Shown piece by piece: positions 17,345 through 25,512 of a stretch of DNA of 64,000 bases. The notes under the pieces were generated by a model. That model did not search any database and was not told the DNA's origin. It worked only from the letters and a program-made list of their open reading frames with translations. Every line of letters begins with the position of its first letter. Position 1 is the stretch's first letter. The stretch covers positions 1-64,000 of the forward strand of contig CAJSZV010000002.1 in the NCBI GenBank assembly GCA_910574345.1, in the 5' to 3' direction. Both the position numbers and the translations under genes were made by a program. The stretch comes from Clostridiaceae bacterium (lineage in GTDB: Bacteria > Bacillota > Clostridia > Lachnospirales > Lachnospiraceae).

Positions 17345-17877
17345 CCCGCGCCTTTTCCTGCTAATCCCGTCATATACACAAAATAGTACTCTATTCCAGC
17401 TTCATCTAATTTGCGACACTGTTCCAAAATATCCTGTGAAGTATATCCTTTAGTTGCTAATATAAGCGTATCATCATCACCACTTTCTGTGCCAATACTA
17501 AGCCCGTTTACACCCATAGCCCGCAATTTTCGCAACTGCCATACCTCTTTGTTTTTTATGTCCCGTATACTGGCAAACATAGCGATACTCTGACATTTAA
17601 TCAGATAATCACGGACGGTTAGAATATAGGGCTTTATCCTTTCATAGCTCAAAGCAAATGGATTCGCCCCTGTGATAAAAATTCTCCTTGCATTTGGCTG
17701 GTATGATTTAATCTCGTTTAAATCTTCCTCAAACTCTGACAGCGGTGATATTGCAAAGGGTTCATCTTTATACAGATTACAAAAATGGCATTTCTGATAA
17801 GTACAGCCAGAGGTTAATTGAATAATGCAGGAATCAGCTTCATAATTTGGCCGCCATGTTCTTCCTGTAAAGTGCAT
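17345..17877 (-). pseudogene. Truncated radical SAM protein
   Basis: First ~178 residues of a radical SAM enzyme: MHFTGRTWRPNYEADS, then the cluster motif GCTYQKCHFC (Cx4Cx2C), TGANPFALSYERI and LSIGTESGDDDTL. The neighbouring full copy (17889-18788) is 299 residues, so about 110 residues are missing here, lost at the junction with the recombinase end. A good ribosome site (AAGGAGTG) precedes the start. Confidence 0.75.
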
Positions 17878-17888
17878 ACAATCACTCC

Positions 17889-18788
17889 TTATAAGTGACG
17901 GAGATTTTTACGATAATCCCGTAATTCATCTTCGCTCACGCTTTCTATGATTTTATCCAAAACAGATAAAACTTTCTTTTTGTCATTAGGTAATGTACCT
18001 TGAATTGATATCGGGTTGGAAGCCCCTAACGCCCCAAACCAGACAGGGATTTCTAAATATTTAACTAAGGCTTTTAATTCCTCGTATTTTTTAATCTCGG
18101 TTTCTTCCTGCCAGTTTCCCTTTTGTATTTCCTTGTAAAGTTCTGAATTGGGGTAAATAGTCAACATGCTCGCCCCTATGATTTGGGGGTGGAGCTGGTT
18201 ACATATTCGGGCGGTTGCTTTTGCCCCCTGTTCACCTTTTCCCATGCCAGAAATACCTGTAAGGTAAAAGAAATTATAGCCAATACCAGCTTTATCAAGC
18301 CTTGAACATTGGGTAACAATATCCTTTGAAAGATACCCTTTGTGCATAAATTCCAATGCTTCATCATCACCTGTTTCAATTCCTATCGTTAAAAGGTCAA
18401 ATCCGGCTGCTGCTAATGCAGATAGTTCCTCATCTGTTTTCAAAGAAACATCTGTTATCCTTGAAAAACAGCCAATCGTTTTATTGCGCGGAAAGTATTT
18501 TTTTATAAGGTCTGCAATTTCCATTAACCGTGAAAATTTCAATACAAATGGATTTGCTCCCGTCAGAAATGTTCTTGAAATTCTGCTGTTTTTCCATAGC
18601 TTCATCTGTGCCTTTGCTTCTTTCAAATCAGCTTCTATATCTGTAAGCGGTGACATCTTGAATTTGAATGGCAAATCAGCATATAGCGTACAGAATTTAC
18701 AGCTATGATGTGTGCAGCCTGCGGTAACTTCCAAAAGCAGTGAGGACGCTTCATAAGGTGGACGCCATATTGTTCCTGTGTAGTGCAT
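17889..18788 (-). CDS. Radical SAM protein, full-length
   Basis: A 299-residue radical SAM enzyme. The Fe-S cluster motif is GCTHHSCKFC near residue 25, followed by TFLTGANPFVLKF and LLTIGIETGDDEALEFM (the SAM-binding GxE-type strand) and a complete C-terminus. It is a tandem paralogue of the truncated copy just downstream. The family is widespread in Clostridia and its reaction is not established. AAAGGAG precedes ATG 18788, overlapping the end of the tiny ORF upstream. Confidence 0.8.
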   Translation of the reverse strand: MHYTGTIWRPPYEASSLLLEVTAGCTHHSCKFCTLYADLPFKFKMSPLTDIEADLKEAKAQMKLWKNSRISRTFLTGANPFVLKFSRLMEIADLIKKYFPRNKTIGCFSRITDVSLKTDEELSALAAAGFDLLTIGIETGDDEALEFMHKGYLSKDIVTQCSRLDKAGIGYNFFYLTGISGMGKGEQGAKATARICNQLHPQIIGASMLTIYPNSELYKEIQKGNWQEETEIKKYEELKALVKYLEIPVWFGALGASNPISIQGTLPNDKKKVLSVLDKIIESVSEDELRDYRKNLRHL

Positions 18789-18792
18789 AATT

Positions 18793-18933
18793 TTATCGCT
18801 CCTTTTCTGTGGTTAATTGAATATTGTTAATTGCTTTTTTACTCTCAATTACTGACGCATATTCTCCTGTAATATCCTTTTCAGAAATAGCAGCTCTGTC
18901 CGTTACAGTAACTAATAATTTACTTTTTTTCAT
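18793..18933 (-). CDS. Tiny ORF ahead of the radical SAM gene
   Basis: 46 codons, MKKSKLLVTVTDRAAISEKD and onward, lysine- and glutamate-rich with no cysteine. It ends inside the ribosome site of the radical SAM gene, so it could couple translation or be a peptide substrate. AGGAG lies 17 bases before the ATG, which is too far for a good site, so its reality is uncertain. Confidence 0.3.
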   Translation of the reverse strand: MKKSKLLVTVTDRAAISEKDITGEYASVIESKKAINNIQLTTEKER

Positions 18934-18993
18934 ATGCGTCTGATGCGTTACTCCTTTCAAGTTGATACAATAAAAATATCTCAATAATTTGTA

Positions 18994-19091
18994 TACTTCA
19001 AGTACTGTCTTTTTTTAGTGGTAGTTCTATTTTAGATACTTAGAATAACAAAAGATAGCACCTTGATTTTTTCTTTTATTTGCAATATACT
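18994..19091. promoter_or_regulatory. Divergent radical SAM / HxlR control region
   Basis: Rightward: TTGATT (19063-19068), 17 bases, TATACT (19086-19091). Leftward: a TTGAAG...TATTTT pair with 17-base spacing overlaps the palindrome TACTTcAAGTA at 18994-19004, a plausible HxlR operator. Confidence 0.5.
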
Positions 19092-19113
19092 GTAAGCAAA
19101 AGGGGATGTTTCT

Positions 19114-19491
19114 ATGTCTGAAAACAAGTTTACTGACGAAAATGTAATCGCTCGCTGCGTTCCTATGAGCAAACTGCAATCAGTAATAGGCGGCAAGTGG
19201 AAAATTTTAATTTTATGGTATGTTGCCTTTTACAAAGTGCAAAGGTTTGGAGAGTTAATGCGCCGTCTTGATGGCGTTACACAATCCACACTTACAAAGC
19301 AGCTTCGGGAGTTAGAGAATGACGGTTTTCTACATAGGGAGATATACAAAGAGATTCCTCCAAAGGTTGAGTATTCGCTGACAGAATTTGGAGAAAGTTT
19401 TATCCCTGTTCTTCAAACCATGATGACTTGGAGTGAGAAATATCTATGCCCGGATTATGTAAATCCATATAAAGAAATCATGAATGAATGA
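19114..19491 (+). CDS. HxlR-family winged-helix regulator
   Basis: A 125-residue HxlR-type transcription factor: IGGKWKILILWYV (the GGKW signature after the N-terminal cysteine in IARCVPMSKL), the recognition helix TQSTLTKQLRELENDGFLHR, and the wing PPKVEYSLTEFG. HxlR proteins sense aldehydes, oxidants or quinones, often through the N-terminal cysteine (Cys15 here). It is divergent from the radical SAM genes and probably controls them. Confidence 0.88.
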   Translation: MSENKFTDENVIARCVPMSKLQSVIGGKWKILILWYVAFYKVQRFGELMRRLDGVTQSTLTKQLRELENDGFLHREIYKEIPPKVEYSLTEFGESFIPVLQTMMTWSEKYLCPDYVNPYKEIMNE

Positions 19492-19836
19492 GAGGGATTC
19501 CGTAGCAGACGGCATTGGTAACGATGATTGCCTTATGCTTGAGGTTATCAGTCGCTTCAATGACAGCAGCCTATTAGGAGGGGCATTGGCATATGCCCTT
19601 TGTCAATATTGACAAAGGACGCTCTTTCATGTAAGATAAACATATAAAAAACAAATAGAAAAGGTGATGAATGTCCGGCGTATCAGATGTCACACAATCG
19701 GTGGCATGAGTATGACTGGAGAAGAGCAGATAAAATCAATTCAATAGCTTAAAACTAACTGTTATTACGGTTTTGTTTTTATGCCTAGTGTTTGATTTTA
19801 TTTTACTCTTAACTATTTTTCGTCATTTGAGTGATT
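19492..19836 (+). other. Gene-free stretch with an orphan promoter
   Basis: No convincing gene. Short frames such as MNVRRIRCHTIGGMS (around 19670) look like gene scraps. The region holds a strong promoter inside a 22-base palindrome (listed separately) and GGGCAT/ATGCCC at about 19581-19598. Probably a deletion scar in the mobile cargo. Confidence 0.4.
19597..19637 (+). promoter_or_regulatory. Promoter inside a perfect 22-base palindrome
   Basis: CCTTTGTCAAT and its exact mirror complement form a palindrome at 19597-19618. The right half supplies a consensus TTGACA (19609-19614), followed after 17 bases by TAAGAT (19632-19637). This is the form of a TetR/MarR-type repressed promoter, but no such repressor or intact target gene is present. 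Confidence 0.6.
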
Positions 19837-19867
19837 AGCCGTAGAGTAAAATCTACGGCTTTTTCTT
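19837..19867 (+). terminator. Intrinsic terminator
   Basis: AGCCGTAGA and TCTACGGCT form a nine-base stem with a six-base loop, followed by TTTTCTTT. It isolates the next gene start at 19890. Confidence 0.8.
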
Positions 19868-19889
19868 TAGCTCACAGAAAGGAGAAGTA

Positions 19890-20081
19890 ATGTTAAAGAG
19901 TGTCGAAACTGTTTTAGAAAAACCACTCCTTTACAAAAAAACGGAGGGTGAATTTTGGAATGATGAGCATATCTCCAAGCAAATGCTAAAGGCTCATTAC
20001 TTCGGAAATTGGATAAAGACGGTGTTGCCAATCAATCGAGCTCTGTTTTTGCATACAAATTTATTACTGAATGTATTATAA
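19890..20081 (+). pseudogene. N-terminal stub of a SAM-dependent methyltransferase
   Basis: With AAAGGAG upstream, the first 36 codons (MLKSVETVLEKPLLY then EFWNDEHISKQMLKAH) match the N-terminus of a class I methyltransferase family that is common on mobile elements. After KAH the sequence turns into something unrelated (FGNWIKTVLPINRALF). The glycine-rich SAM-binding motif is absent, so the gene is a fusion scar. Confidence 0.55.
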
Positions 20082-20240
20082 CATGTCAATGTACAAAGGA
20101 AAATCTGGAAATCTTGCTTACAAAACGGGACTCTTGAGTTACAAATAGGATTTTCACCTTGCAATTCACCCTTGATTTCTAAAATAATAAATCTTAACTG
20201 CGAGTTCGTAAAGCATAAATTTGAAATTTTGATATTTTGA

Positions 20241-20269
20241 TTGTACTATTCGCACTTCTATGCTATGAT
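20241..20269 (+). promoter_or_regulatory. Promoter of BREX locus 2
   Basis: TTGTAC (20241-20246), 17 bases, TATGAT (20264-20269), about 57 bases before the Xre gene. It is the best promoter ahead of the whole brxA-pglZ series. Confidence 0.6.
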
Positions 20270-20326
20270 GGAGGAAGTAGCGAAAATACTGAACTTTGAG
20301 CAGGAATAATGGTAAGAGGTGACAAT

Positions 20327-20545
20327 ATGGCAGTATGCTATAAAAAGCTGTGGAAAATGCTGATTGATAAAGATATGATAAAAAAAGACTTGCGCTTGCA
20401 GACTGGTTTCAGCACGACAACAATGTCGAAGTTGTCTAAAGATGAAAATGTCAGCATGGATGTATTAGAAAAAATCTGTTCCGTATTAAATTGCGATGTT
20501 GGAGACATCATGGAATTTGTTCCTGATAAAAAAGAGGAACCGTAA
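20327..20545 (+). CDS. Small Xre-type HTH regulator of the BREX operon
   Basis: A 72-residue Cro/C1-type helix-turn-helix protein: LWKMLIDKDMIKKDLRLQTG, TTTMSKLSKDENVSMDVLEK, then LNCDVGDIMEF. AAGAGGTGA precedes ATG 20327; the frame also opens at 20309 without a ribosome site. It is the first gene before brxA and lies 14 bases from it, so it is probably an autoregulator of the defence operon. Confidence 0.75.
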   Translation: MAVCYKKLWKMLIDKDMIKKDLRLQTGFSTTTMSKLSKDENVSMDVLEKICSVLNCDVGDIMEFVPDKKEEP

Positions 20546-20559
20546 GGAGGCAAAACATT

Positions 20560-21171
20560 ATGGATTATTCTTATCCGTATATAGCGTCTTTGACCAGAGA
20601 ACCGTTTCTTTTCTATGAAATGCGTTCCACCGCAAAGCTGATGAGCGAAAGACTCTCAGATGAAGCAATAGTAACAGAAATTGTGGAGCAGAATCTTTTC
20701 CAGTATCCAACTGAAAAATCGATTACACGGATGGCAAAAGCCTGTATGAAACGACTTCATGCTCTAGAAGATGAAACTCTGGTTTCTGCGATTGCATCGC
20801 AGCCGACAGAGATAGCAAAGCAGATCTGCCTGTATGCGATGATGAAGCAGAGCCGACTTGTTTGGGAGTTTATGCTGACAGTCATTGGAGAGAAGTACCG
20901 GTTAAGGGACATGTCCTTTGGAAAGATAGATTTGAATACATTTTTTATGCGTTTGCAGGAGCAGAATGATACCGTAGCTTCCTGGAGCGACAGCACAATC
21001 ACAAAGTTAAAACAGATTATTGCCAGAGTGCTTGTGGAGACGGAGTATCTCGACAATCGGGGGGCAGATCATTTGAATCCAGTATGGCTGCATCCTGTTT
21101 TGGAGAATGCCATCATAAGCAATGGCGATACAGTGGTACTGCCAGCGTTTAATTGCTTTTCATACACATAA
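20560..21171 (+). CDS. brxA: BREX protein BrxA (DUF1819)
   Basis: A 203-residue helical protein matching BrxA: FYEMRSTAKLMSERLSDEAI near the start, MAKACMKRLHAL, KQICLYAMMKQSRLVWEFML and a C-terminal VLVETEYLDN. In type 1 BREX, BrxA is a small DNA-binding protein that is needed for defence to varying degrees. AAGGAGG precedes the start. A strong hairpin separates it from brxB. Confidence 0.85.
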   Translation: MDYSYPYIASLTREPFLFYEMRSTAKLMSERLSDEAIVTEIVEQNLFQYPTEKSITRMAKACMKRLHALEDETLVSAIASQPTEIAKQICLYAMMKQSRLVWEFMLTVIGEKYRLRDMSFGKIDLNTFFMRLQEQNDTVASWSDSTITKLKQIIARVLVETEYLDNRGADHLNPVWLHPVLENAIISNGDTVVLPAFNCFSYT

Positions 21172-21178
21172 GTATACA

Positions 21179-21205
21179 ACGCAATGCTTCAGTGAAGCAT
21201 TGCGT
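21179..21205 (+). promoter_or_regulatory. Perfect hairpin between brxA and brxB
   Basis: ACGCAATGCTTCA and TGAAGCATTGCGT pair perfectly around a single central G. No T-run follows and the brxB ribosome site begins four bases later. It probably affects message processing or brxB translation rather than terminating. Confidence 0.6.
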
Positions 21206-21219
21206 GTAGGAGGCAGCTA

Positions 21220-21864
21220 ATGAGTGACAAGGTGAATTTCGGCGCAGCCGAAAGACAAGAGGAGCCCGCAGGGGCGGGAAGGTGCCCTAGGGCAGAGTTT
21301 GGCCTGGGCCGCATAAAAGAACGTCTGGACAAAGTTCGGGCATTGATTCAGGAGCCGGAGTTCCTGGAAGGCAAGGGACTCAGCAATGAGGTGAATATCA
21401 GAATCTTCTGTTACGAGCCGGAATATGAAATGGTGGTTCGGCATTTTGTAAATCAGATGGAAACCGATCAGTCCCTGGATTGCCGTTTGATGGTTTGTAA
21501 TTTATATAAAACTTTTCTCTCTATCTGCGATGATATGGACATCACAGATGCGATTTCAGACATGGAAGAAACTGACGGGAGTGCTTATCTTCTGGAACAG
21601 CTTAACACTGCAATCGGCAATGGAGAGTTCATTGATAAAATTCAGTATGAGCCGCATGAGCCGGGCGATGTACTGATGCTGACGGGTGTGGGCGAAGTTT
21701 TTCCATTTATGAGAATCCATACGTTACTGGAAGCCTTGCAGCCGTATTTTTCGGATGTTCCGATTCTTGTTATGTATCCGGGTGAGTTTGACGGCCGCCA
21801 TGTAAAACTGTTCAATCGTCTGACACCAAATGATTATTACCGGGCATTCAACGTGATAGAGTGA
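21220..21864 (+). CDS. brxB: BREX protein BrxB (DUF1788) with an N-terminal repeat insertion
   Basis: A 214-residue BrxB. The family core runs from about residue 31 (IKERLDKVRALIQEPEFLEG) through LMVCNLYKTFLSICDDMDIT, VLMLTGVGEVFPFMRIHTLL and YPGEFDGRHVKLFNRL. BrxB is an essential part of the BREX methylation and exclusion complex. The first 30 residues are not BrxB: they are translated from an 86-base multi-hairpin repeat (see 21223-21311) placed directly after the start codon, giving MSDKVNFGAAERQEEP and a second stretch AGAGRCPRAEFGLGR. The frame is kept, so the tag should be part of the protein unless translation starts further in. Confidence 0.88.
   Translation: MSDKVNFGAAERQEEPAGAGRCPRAEFGLGRIKERLDKVRALIQEPEFLEGKGLSNEVNIRIFCYEPEYEMVVRHFVNQMETDQSLDCRLMVCNLYKTFLSICDDMDITDAISDMEETDGSAYLLEQLNTAIGNGEFIDKIQYEPHEPGDVLMLTGVGEVFPFMRIHTLLEALQPYFSDVPILVMYPGEFDGRHVKLFNRLTPNDYYRAFNVIE
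21223..21311 (+). repeat. ORF-invading palindromic repeat, copy A (in brxB)
   Basis: An 86-base core (21226-21311) beginning GACAAGGTGAATT and ending GGCCTGGGCCG, matching copy B in pglZ (31526-31611) at about 71 of 86 positions. Four successive hairpins can form: TTTCGGC/GCCGAAA, CCCGC/GCGGG, TGCCC/GGGCA and GGCC/GGCC. In frame it encodes 29 residues. Confidence 0.85.
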
Positions 21865-21878
21865 GTGTTAGCGAGAAA

Positions 21879-21934
21879 AATATGCCTGCATATTTGGCGA
21901 GCGGTGAACGATGATTATGGACAATGTCCATAAT
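21879..21934 (+). promoter_or_regulatory. Two perfect hairpins between brxB and brxC
   Basis: AATATGC/GCATATT (21879-21894) and ATTATGGACA/TGTCCATAAT (21914-21934) are perfect inverted repeats, followed by the brxC ribosome site AAGGGGGA. No terminator T-run is present. Confidence 0.6.
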
Positions 21935-21954
21935 AGATTAAGGGGGATAAAGCC

Positions 21955-24900
21955 ATGAAGATTCAAGATATGTTTACGGACGACATCAACCGTAAAATCA
22001 ATGGTGTAATTAAAGTAGATCAGGCTGCTGACGATGTAATTGAACAGGAGTTAAATGAATACGTCATCACCAGAGAATTGAAAAAACATTTTATTACATT
22101 TTTCAATTATTACGGAGATGCCTTTGATCAGCCTACAGCCGATATGGGTGTGTGGATCTCCGGTTTCTTTGGAAGTGGTAAATCTCATTTTCTGAAAATG
22201 CTTTCTTATCTTCTGGAAAATAAAGAAGTAAAAGGTGTCCGCAGTGTAGAGTGTTTCCGTAAAAAATTTGAAGATGATCCGGCAACCTTTATGCTGATTG
22301 ATCGTGCCACCAAGGGACAGACAGAGACAATTCTGTTTAATATCGACATCGAAGGATTCAGCAATAAAGACAAAACTGCTGTGCTTCGTGTTTTCGCAAA
22401 AATGTTTTATAACCATCTGGGATTTTACGGTGAAAATCTGAAAGTCGCCATGATGGAGCGTTATATTGACCAACAGGGAAAGACGGAGGAGTTTTGCAGA
22501 GTTTTTGAGGAAAAAAAAGGAAAATCCTGGATGGAAATGCGTCGTGCTTTTGCGTTCAATGGCAAGTTCATTATCCCAACGCTGATGGAAGTTTTGGATA
22601 TGAGCGAAGACGATGCACGAGGCTGGTTCAATGATAAAACCGCAACAGAAATTTCTATCGCACAGCTTGTGGAAGATATGAAAGTCTATGTGGATACCAA
22701 ACCGGCCAACTTCCGTCTGCTGTTTATGATTGACGAGGTTGGTCAGTATGTTGGTACAGATACCGATATGCTTTTGAATCTCCAGTCTTTGACAGAAAAG
22801 ATTGGCAGTGAGTGCGAAGGTAAGATTTGGGTCATCTGCACCGGACAGGAAGCGATCGATGAAATCATTAAAGTTCGAGCCGATGAGTTCTCCCGTATTC
22901 AGGCTCGTTTCAAAACAAGACTGAGCTTATCTTCTTCCTCTGTGGATGAAGTCATCCAGAAGCGTATTTTGAAAAAGAAACCAGAAGCATCTGCTGATTT
23001 GGAAAATGTTTATGAGCAGAATGATTCCGTTTTGCGTAACCTGTTCAGCTTCAATGGTTCCATTCTGGATATTAAAGGGTATTCTGGTTCGAGGGAGTTC
23101 ACTGAGAACTTCCCGTTCGTGCCATATCAGTTTATCATTATGCAGAAAGTATTTGCAGAAATCCGTAAGCACGGAAATTCCGGCAAGCATCTTTCCGGCG
23201 GTGAGCGTTCCATGCTTTCCGGCTTCCAGGAGGCGGCACAGAAAATTCAGGAGAAGGACGAATATGCACTTGTTCCGTTCTTTCGTTTTTATGATACCGT
23301 ACATACTTTCCTGGACGGTTCTATTCGCCGAGTCATTGAGCGCTGCCAGAAAGCCGCAGACAATGGTGATGGTATCAAACAGCAGGATGTAGATGTGCTG
23401 AAACTTTTGTATCTGATTCGGTATATTGATGATATTCCTTCTAATCTGGATAATATCGTTATTCTGATGGCAGATGATATTCGTGTGGATAAAATTATTA
23501 TGCGTGAAGCTGTCCGTGGCTGCCTTGACCGTCTGATTAGCCAGAACTATATTGGCAGAACAGGCGATACTTATAACTTCCTGACAGATGAAGAACAGGA
23601 TATTCAGCGTGAAATCCGGGATACCAACGTGGATACCGCTTCTATCGTGGAGCGTATTGCCCAGATGATTTATGGTGATATTTTTACAACCAAGAAATTC
23701 CGTTATGGAAAATATGACTTTGCGTTCGACCAGATGGTAGATGGCATTACGGTCGGCGTGGCTATGGGCGGTATGCGTTTGCGTTTTCTGACCGTTGCAA
23801 CCGATGCAACAGAAAAAACAGAGTTCCGTCTGATGACAGAATCAAAAGGTAACGAAGCTATTGTTGTTCTGACTGATACGCCATATTATGAATCGCTGGA
23901 ATCTGCCATGAAGATTCGTAAATATGTAAAGCAGAGAAACGTAAGCCAGCTTCCAAAGAGTGTGCAGAAAATTATCAGCGACCATCAGGATGAAGCCGGA
24001 AAATACGAGCTGAGTGCCATGACAGAATTGCAAAATGCCATCGAAGGGGCACAGTTCTATGTAGATGGGGAACATCTGGAAATGAAAGGTGGAAATGCCA
24101 AGAGTAAAATTGACCAGTCATTGGAATATCTGGTTGCTCATGTATATAGCAAGCTGGATCTGATTACAGAAAATGCGGGCAGTGACGCAGATATTATTGC
24201 TATTCTGACTGGTACTGTTACCATGCTCCCAGGCATGGAGCCGAACCGTGATGCTGCTTCTGCAATGGAAGAATATCTGGAAATGCAGGATGCGAAAAAG
24301 CTGCCCACATCTATGGCAGATGTGCAGAGCAAATACAGTGCAATTCCCTATGGCTGGAAGGAAATCGACATTGCCGCGGTTGCGGCACAGCTGATTTATT
24401 CCCAGAAAGTAACCATCAAATATGCAGGCAATACCATTCAGCCGGATGACCCGAAACTGCCGGATATGCTCCGTAAAAAGAGTGAAATCGGCAAGACTTC
24501 CATCAGCAAACGTAAAACCATTTCCGCTGCCATGATGCGGGATGTAAAAGAAATGCTCCGTGAGTATTTCGATATTATGGATGTGCCGGATGATGAAGAT
24601 GGTTTGATTCGCTTTGTAACCGAAAAATTCAGCGAACAGCGGGATTACTATGTTTCTTTGAATGACCGTTACGAAGGACATAAATACCCGGATCGTGGAC
24701 TGGTGCAGACAGCTATCAGTCTTATGGATGATGTTCTTTCTCAGAAGAAAGACAATATCGCACTGATTGAGCGTGTACTGAAAAAAGAGGATGACTTGTT
24801 TGAAAACAAAGAATCCATGAGCAACGGTATTGAGAATTTCTTCAAAACCCAGGTAACGGTATTTGACCAGTCAGTGCAGTTTGAAAAATCTCTGCATGCT

Positions 24901-25503
24901 GATCTTGACCGTATTGCGGAAAATGAAGAAGCTCATAAGGCGCTGAATACCATTCGTCTGATTACGATGGTTCAGCCAGGCAGTAAGTTCAACTATAACC
25001 GGATTCGGGAATTGAATCCACTGATGGATACCGTTCGTACTGCCCATGATAAGATGCTGGAAGAAAAACGAACCGAGGTTCTGGAAACAGTTCGTCAGTG
25101 TATGGAGGCAACCCATACTGCCGCAAATGGAGATTCCAAGGCATCTCATCTGATTGAAAAATCAGACAAGTATTTCAGCCAGTGCAAGGAGAAAATTGCA
25201 GAATTAAAGAGCCTTGCCCTTCTGGATGCCATGTTCCTGCCAATGTGCCAGTATAAGGATGATACGGTCAGCCATATTGAAACAGTTCTCGCACCGCCGG
25301 CTCCGAAGCCGCAGATTCAGCGGACTCAGACTGGAAAAGAACCGGTTCCGGCAAAGAAAAAGGTAGTCCGTGCTTATAATCGTCAGGTTGTATTCCAGGC
25401 AAAGACCTTGCAGAGTGAAGCGGACATTGATGATTATGTGGAGAAGATCCGTTCTCAGCTGAAGCAGTTGCTGAAAAATTGCGACGAGATTAAGCTGAAT
25501 TAG
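21955..25503 (+). CDS. brxC: BREX P-loop ATPase BrxC
   Basis: Large ATPase of 1182 residues, the usual BrxC size. A Walker A loop is visible at about residues 70-77 (GFFGSGKS, then HFLKML), and a Walker-B-like LLFMIDEVGQYVG lies near 255-267. The long remainder is helical with a basic C-terminus (AKKKVVRAYNRQVVFQAKTL). BrxC is the central ATPase of BREX and is needed for both methylation and phage exclusion. It ends ten bases before pglX. No frameshift or insertion is seen. Confidence 0.93.
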   Translation: MKIQDMFTDDINRKINGVIKVDQAADDVIEQELNEYVITRELKKHFITFFNYYGDAFDQPTADMGVWISGFFGSGKSHFLKMLSYLLENKEVKGVRSVECFRKKFEDDPATFMLIDRATKGQTETILFNIDIEGFSNKDKTAVLRVFAKMFYNHLGFYGENLKVAMMERYIDQQGKTEEFCRVFEEKKGKSWMEMRRAFAFNGKFIIPTLMEVLDMSEDDARGWFNDKTATEISIAQLVEDMKVYVDTKPANFRLLFMIDEVGQYVGTDTDMLLNLQSLTEKIGSECEGKIWVICTGQEAIDEIIKVRADEFSRIQARFKTRLSLSSSSVDEVIQKRILKKKPEASADLENVYEQNDSVLRNLFSFNGSILDIKGYSGSREFTENFPFVPYQFIIMQKVFAEIRKHGNSGKHLSGGERSMLSGFQEAAQKIQEKDEYALVPFFRFYDTVHTFLDGSIRRVIERCQKAADNGDGIKQQDVDVLKLLYLIRYIDDIPSNLDNIVILMADDIRVDKIIMREAVRGCLDRLISQNYIGRTGDTYNFLTDEEQDIQREIRDTNVDTASIVERIAQMIYGDIFTTKKFRYGKYDFAFDQMVDGITVGVAMGGMRLRFLTVATDATEKTEFRLMTESKGNEAIVVLTDTPYYESLESAMKIRKYVKQRNVSQLPKSVQKIISDHQDEAGKYELSAMTELQNAIEGAQFYVDGEHLEMKGGNAKSKIDQSLEYLVAHVYSKLDLITENAGSDADIIAILTGTVTMLPGMEPNRDAASAMEEYLEMQDAKKLPTSMADVQSKYSAIPYGWKEIDIAAVAAQLIYSQKVTIKYAGNTIQPDDPKLPDMLRKKSEIGKTSISKRKTISAAMMRDVKEMLREYFDIMDVPDDEDGLIRFVTEKFSEQRDYYVSLNDRYEGHKYPDRGLVQTAISLMDDVLSQKKDNIALIERVLKKEDDLFENKESMSNGIENFFKTQVTVFDQSVQFEKSLHADLDRIAENEEAHKALNTIRLITMVQPGSKFNYNRIRELNPLMDTVRTAHDKMLEEKRTEVLETVRQCMEATHTAANGDSKASHLIEKSDKYFSQCKEKIAELKSLALLDAMFLPMCQYKDDTVSHIETVLAPPAPKPQIQRTQTGKEPVPAKKKVVRAYNRQVVFQAKTLQSEADIDDYVEKIRSQLKQLLKNCDEIKLN

Positions 25504-25512
25504 GAGACGAGT

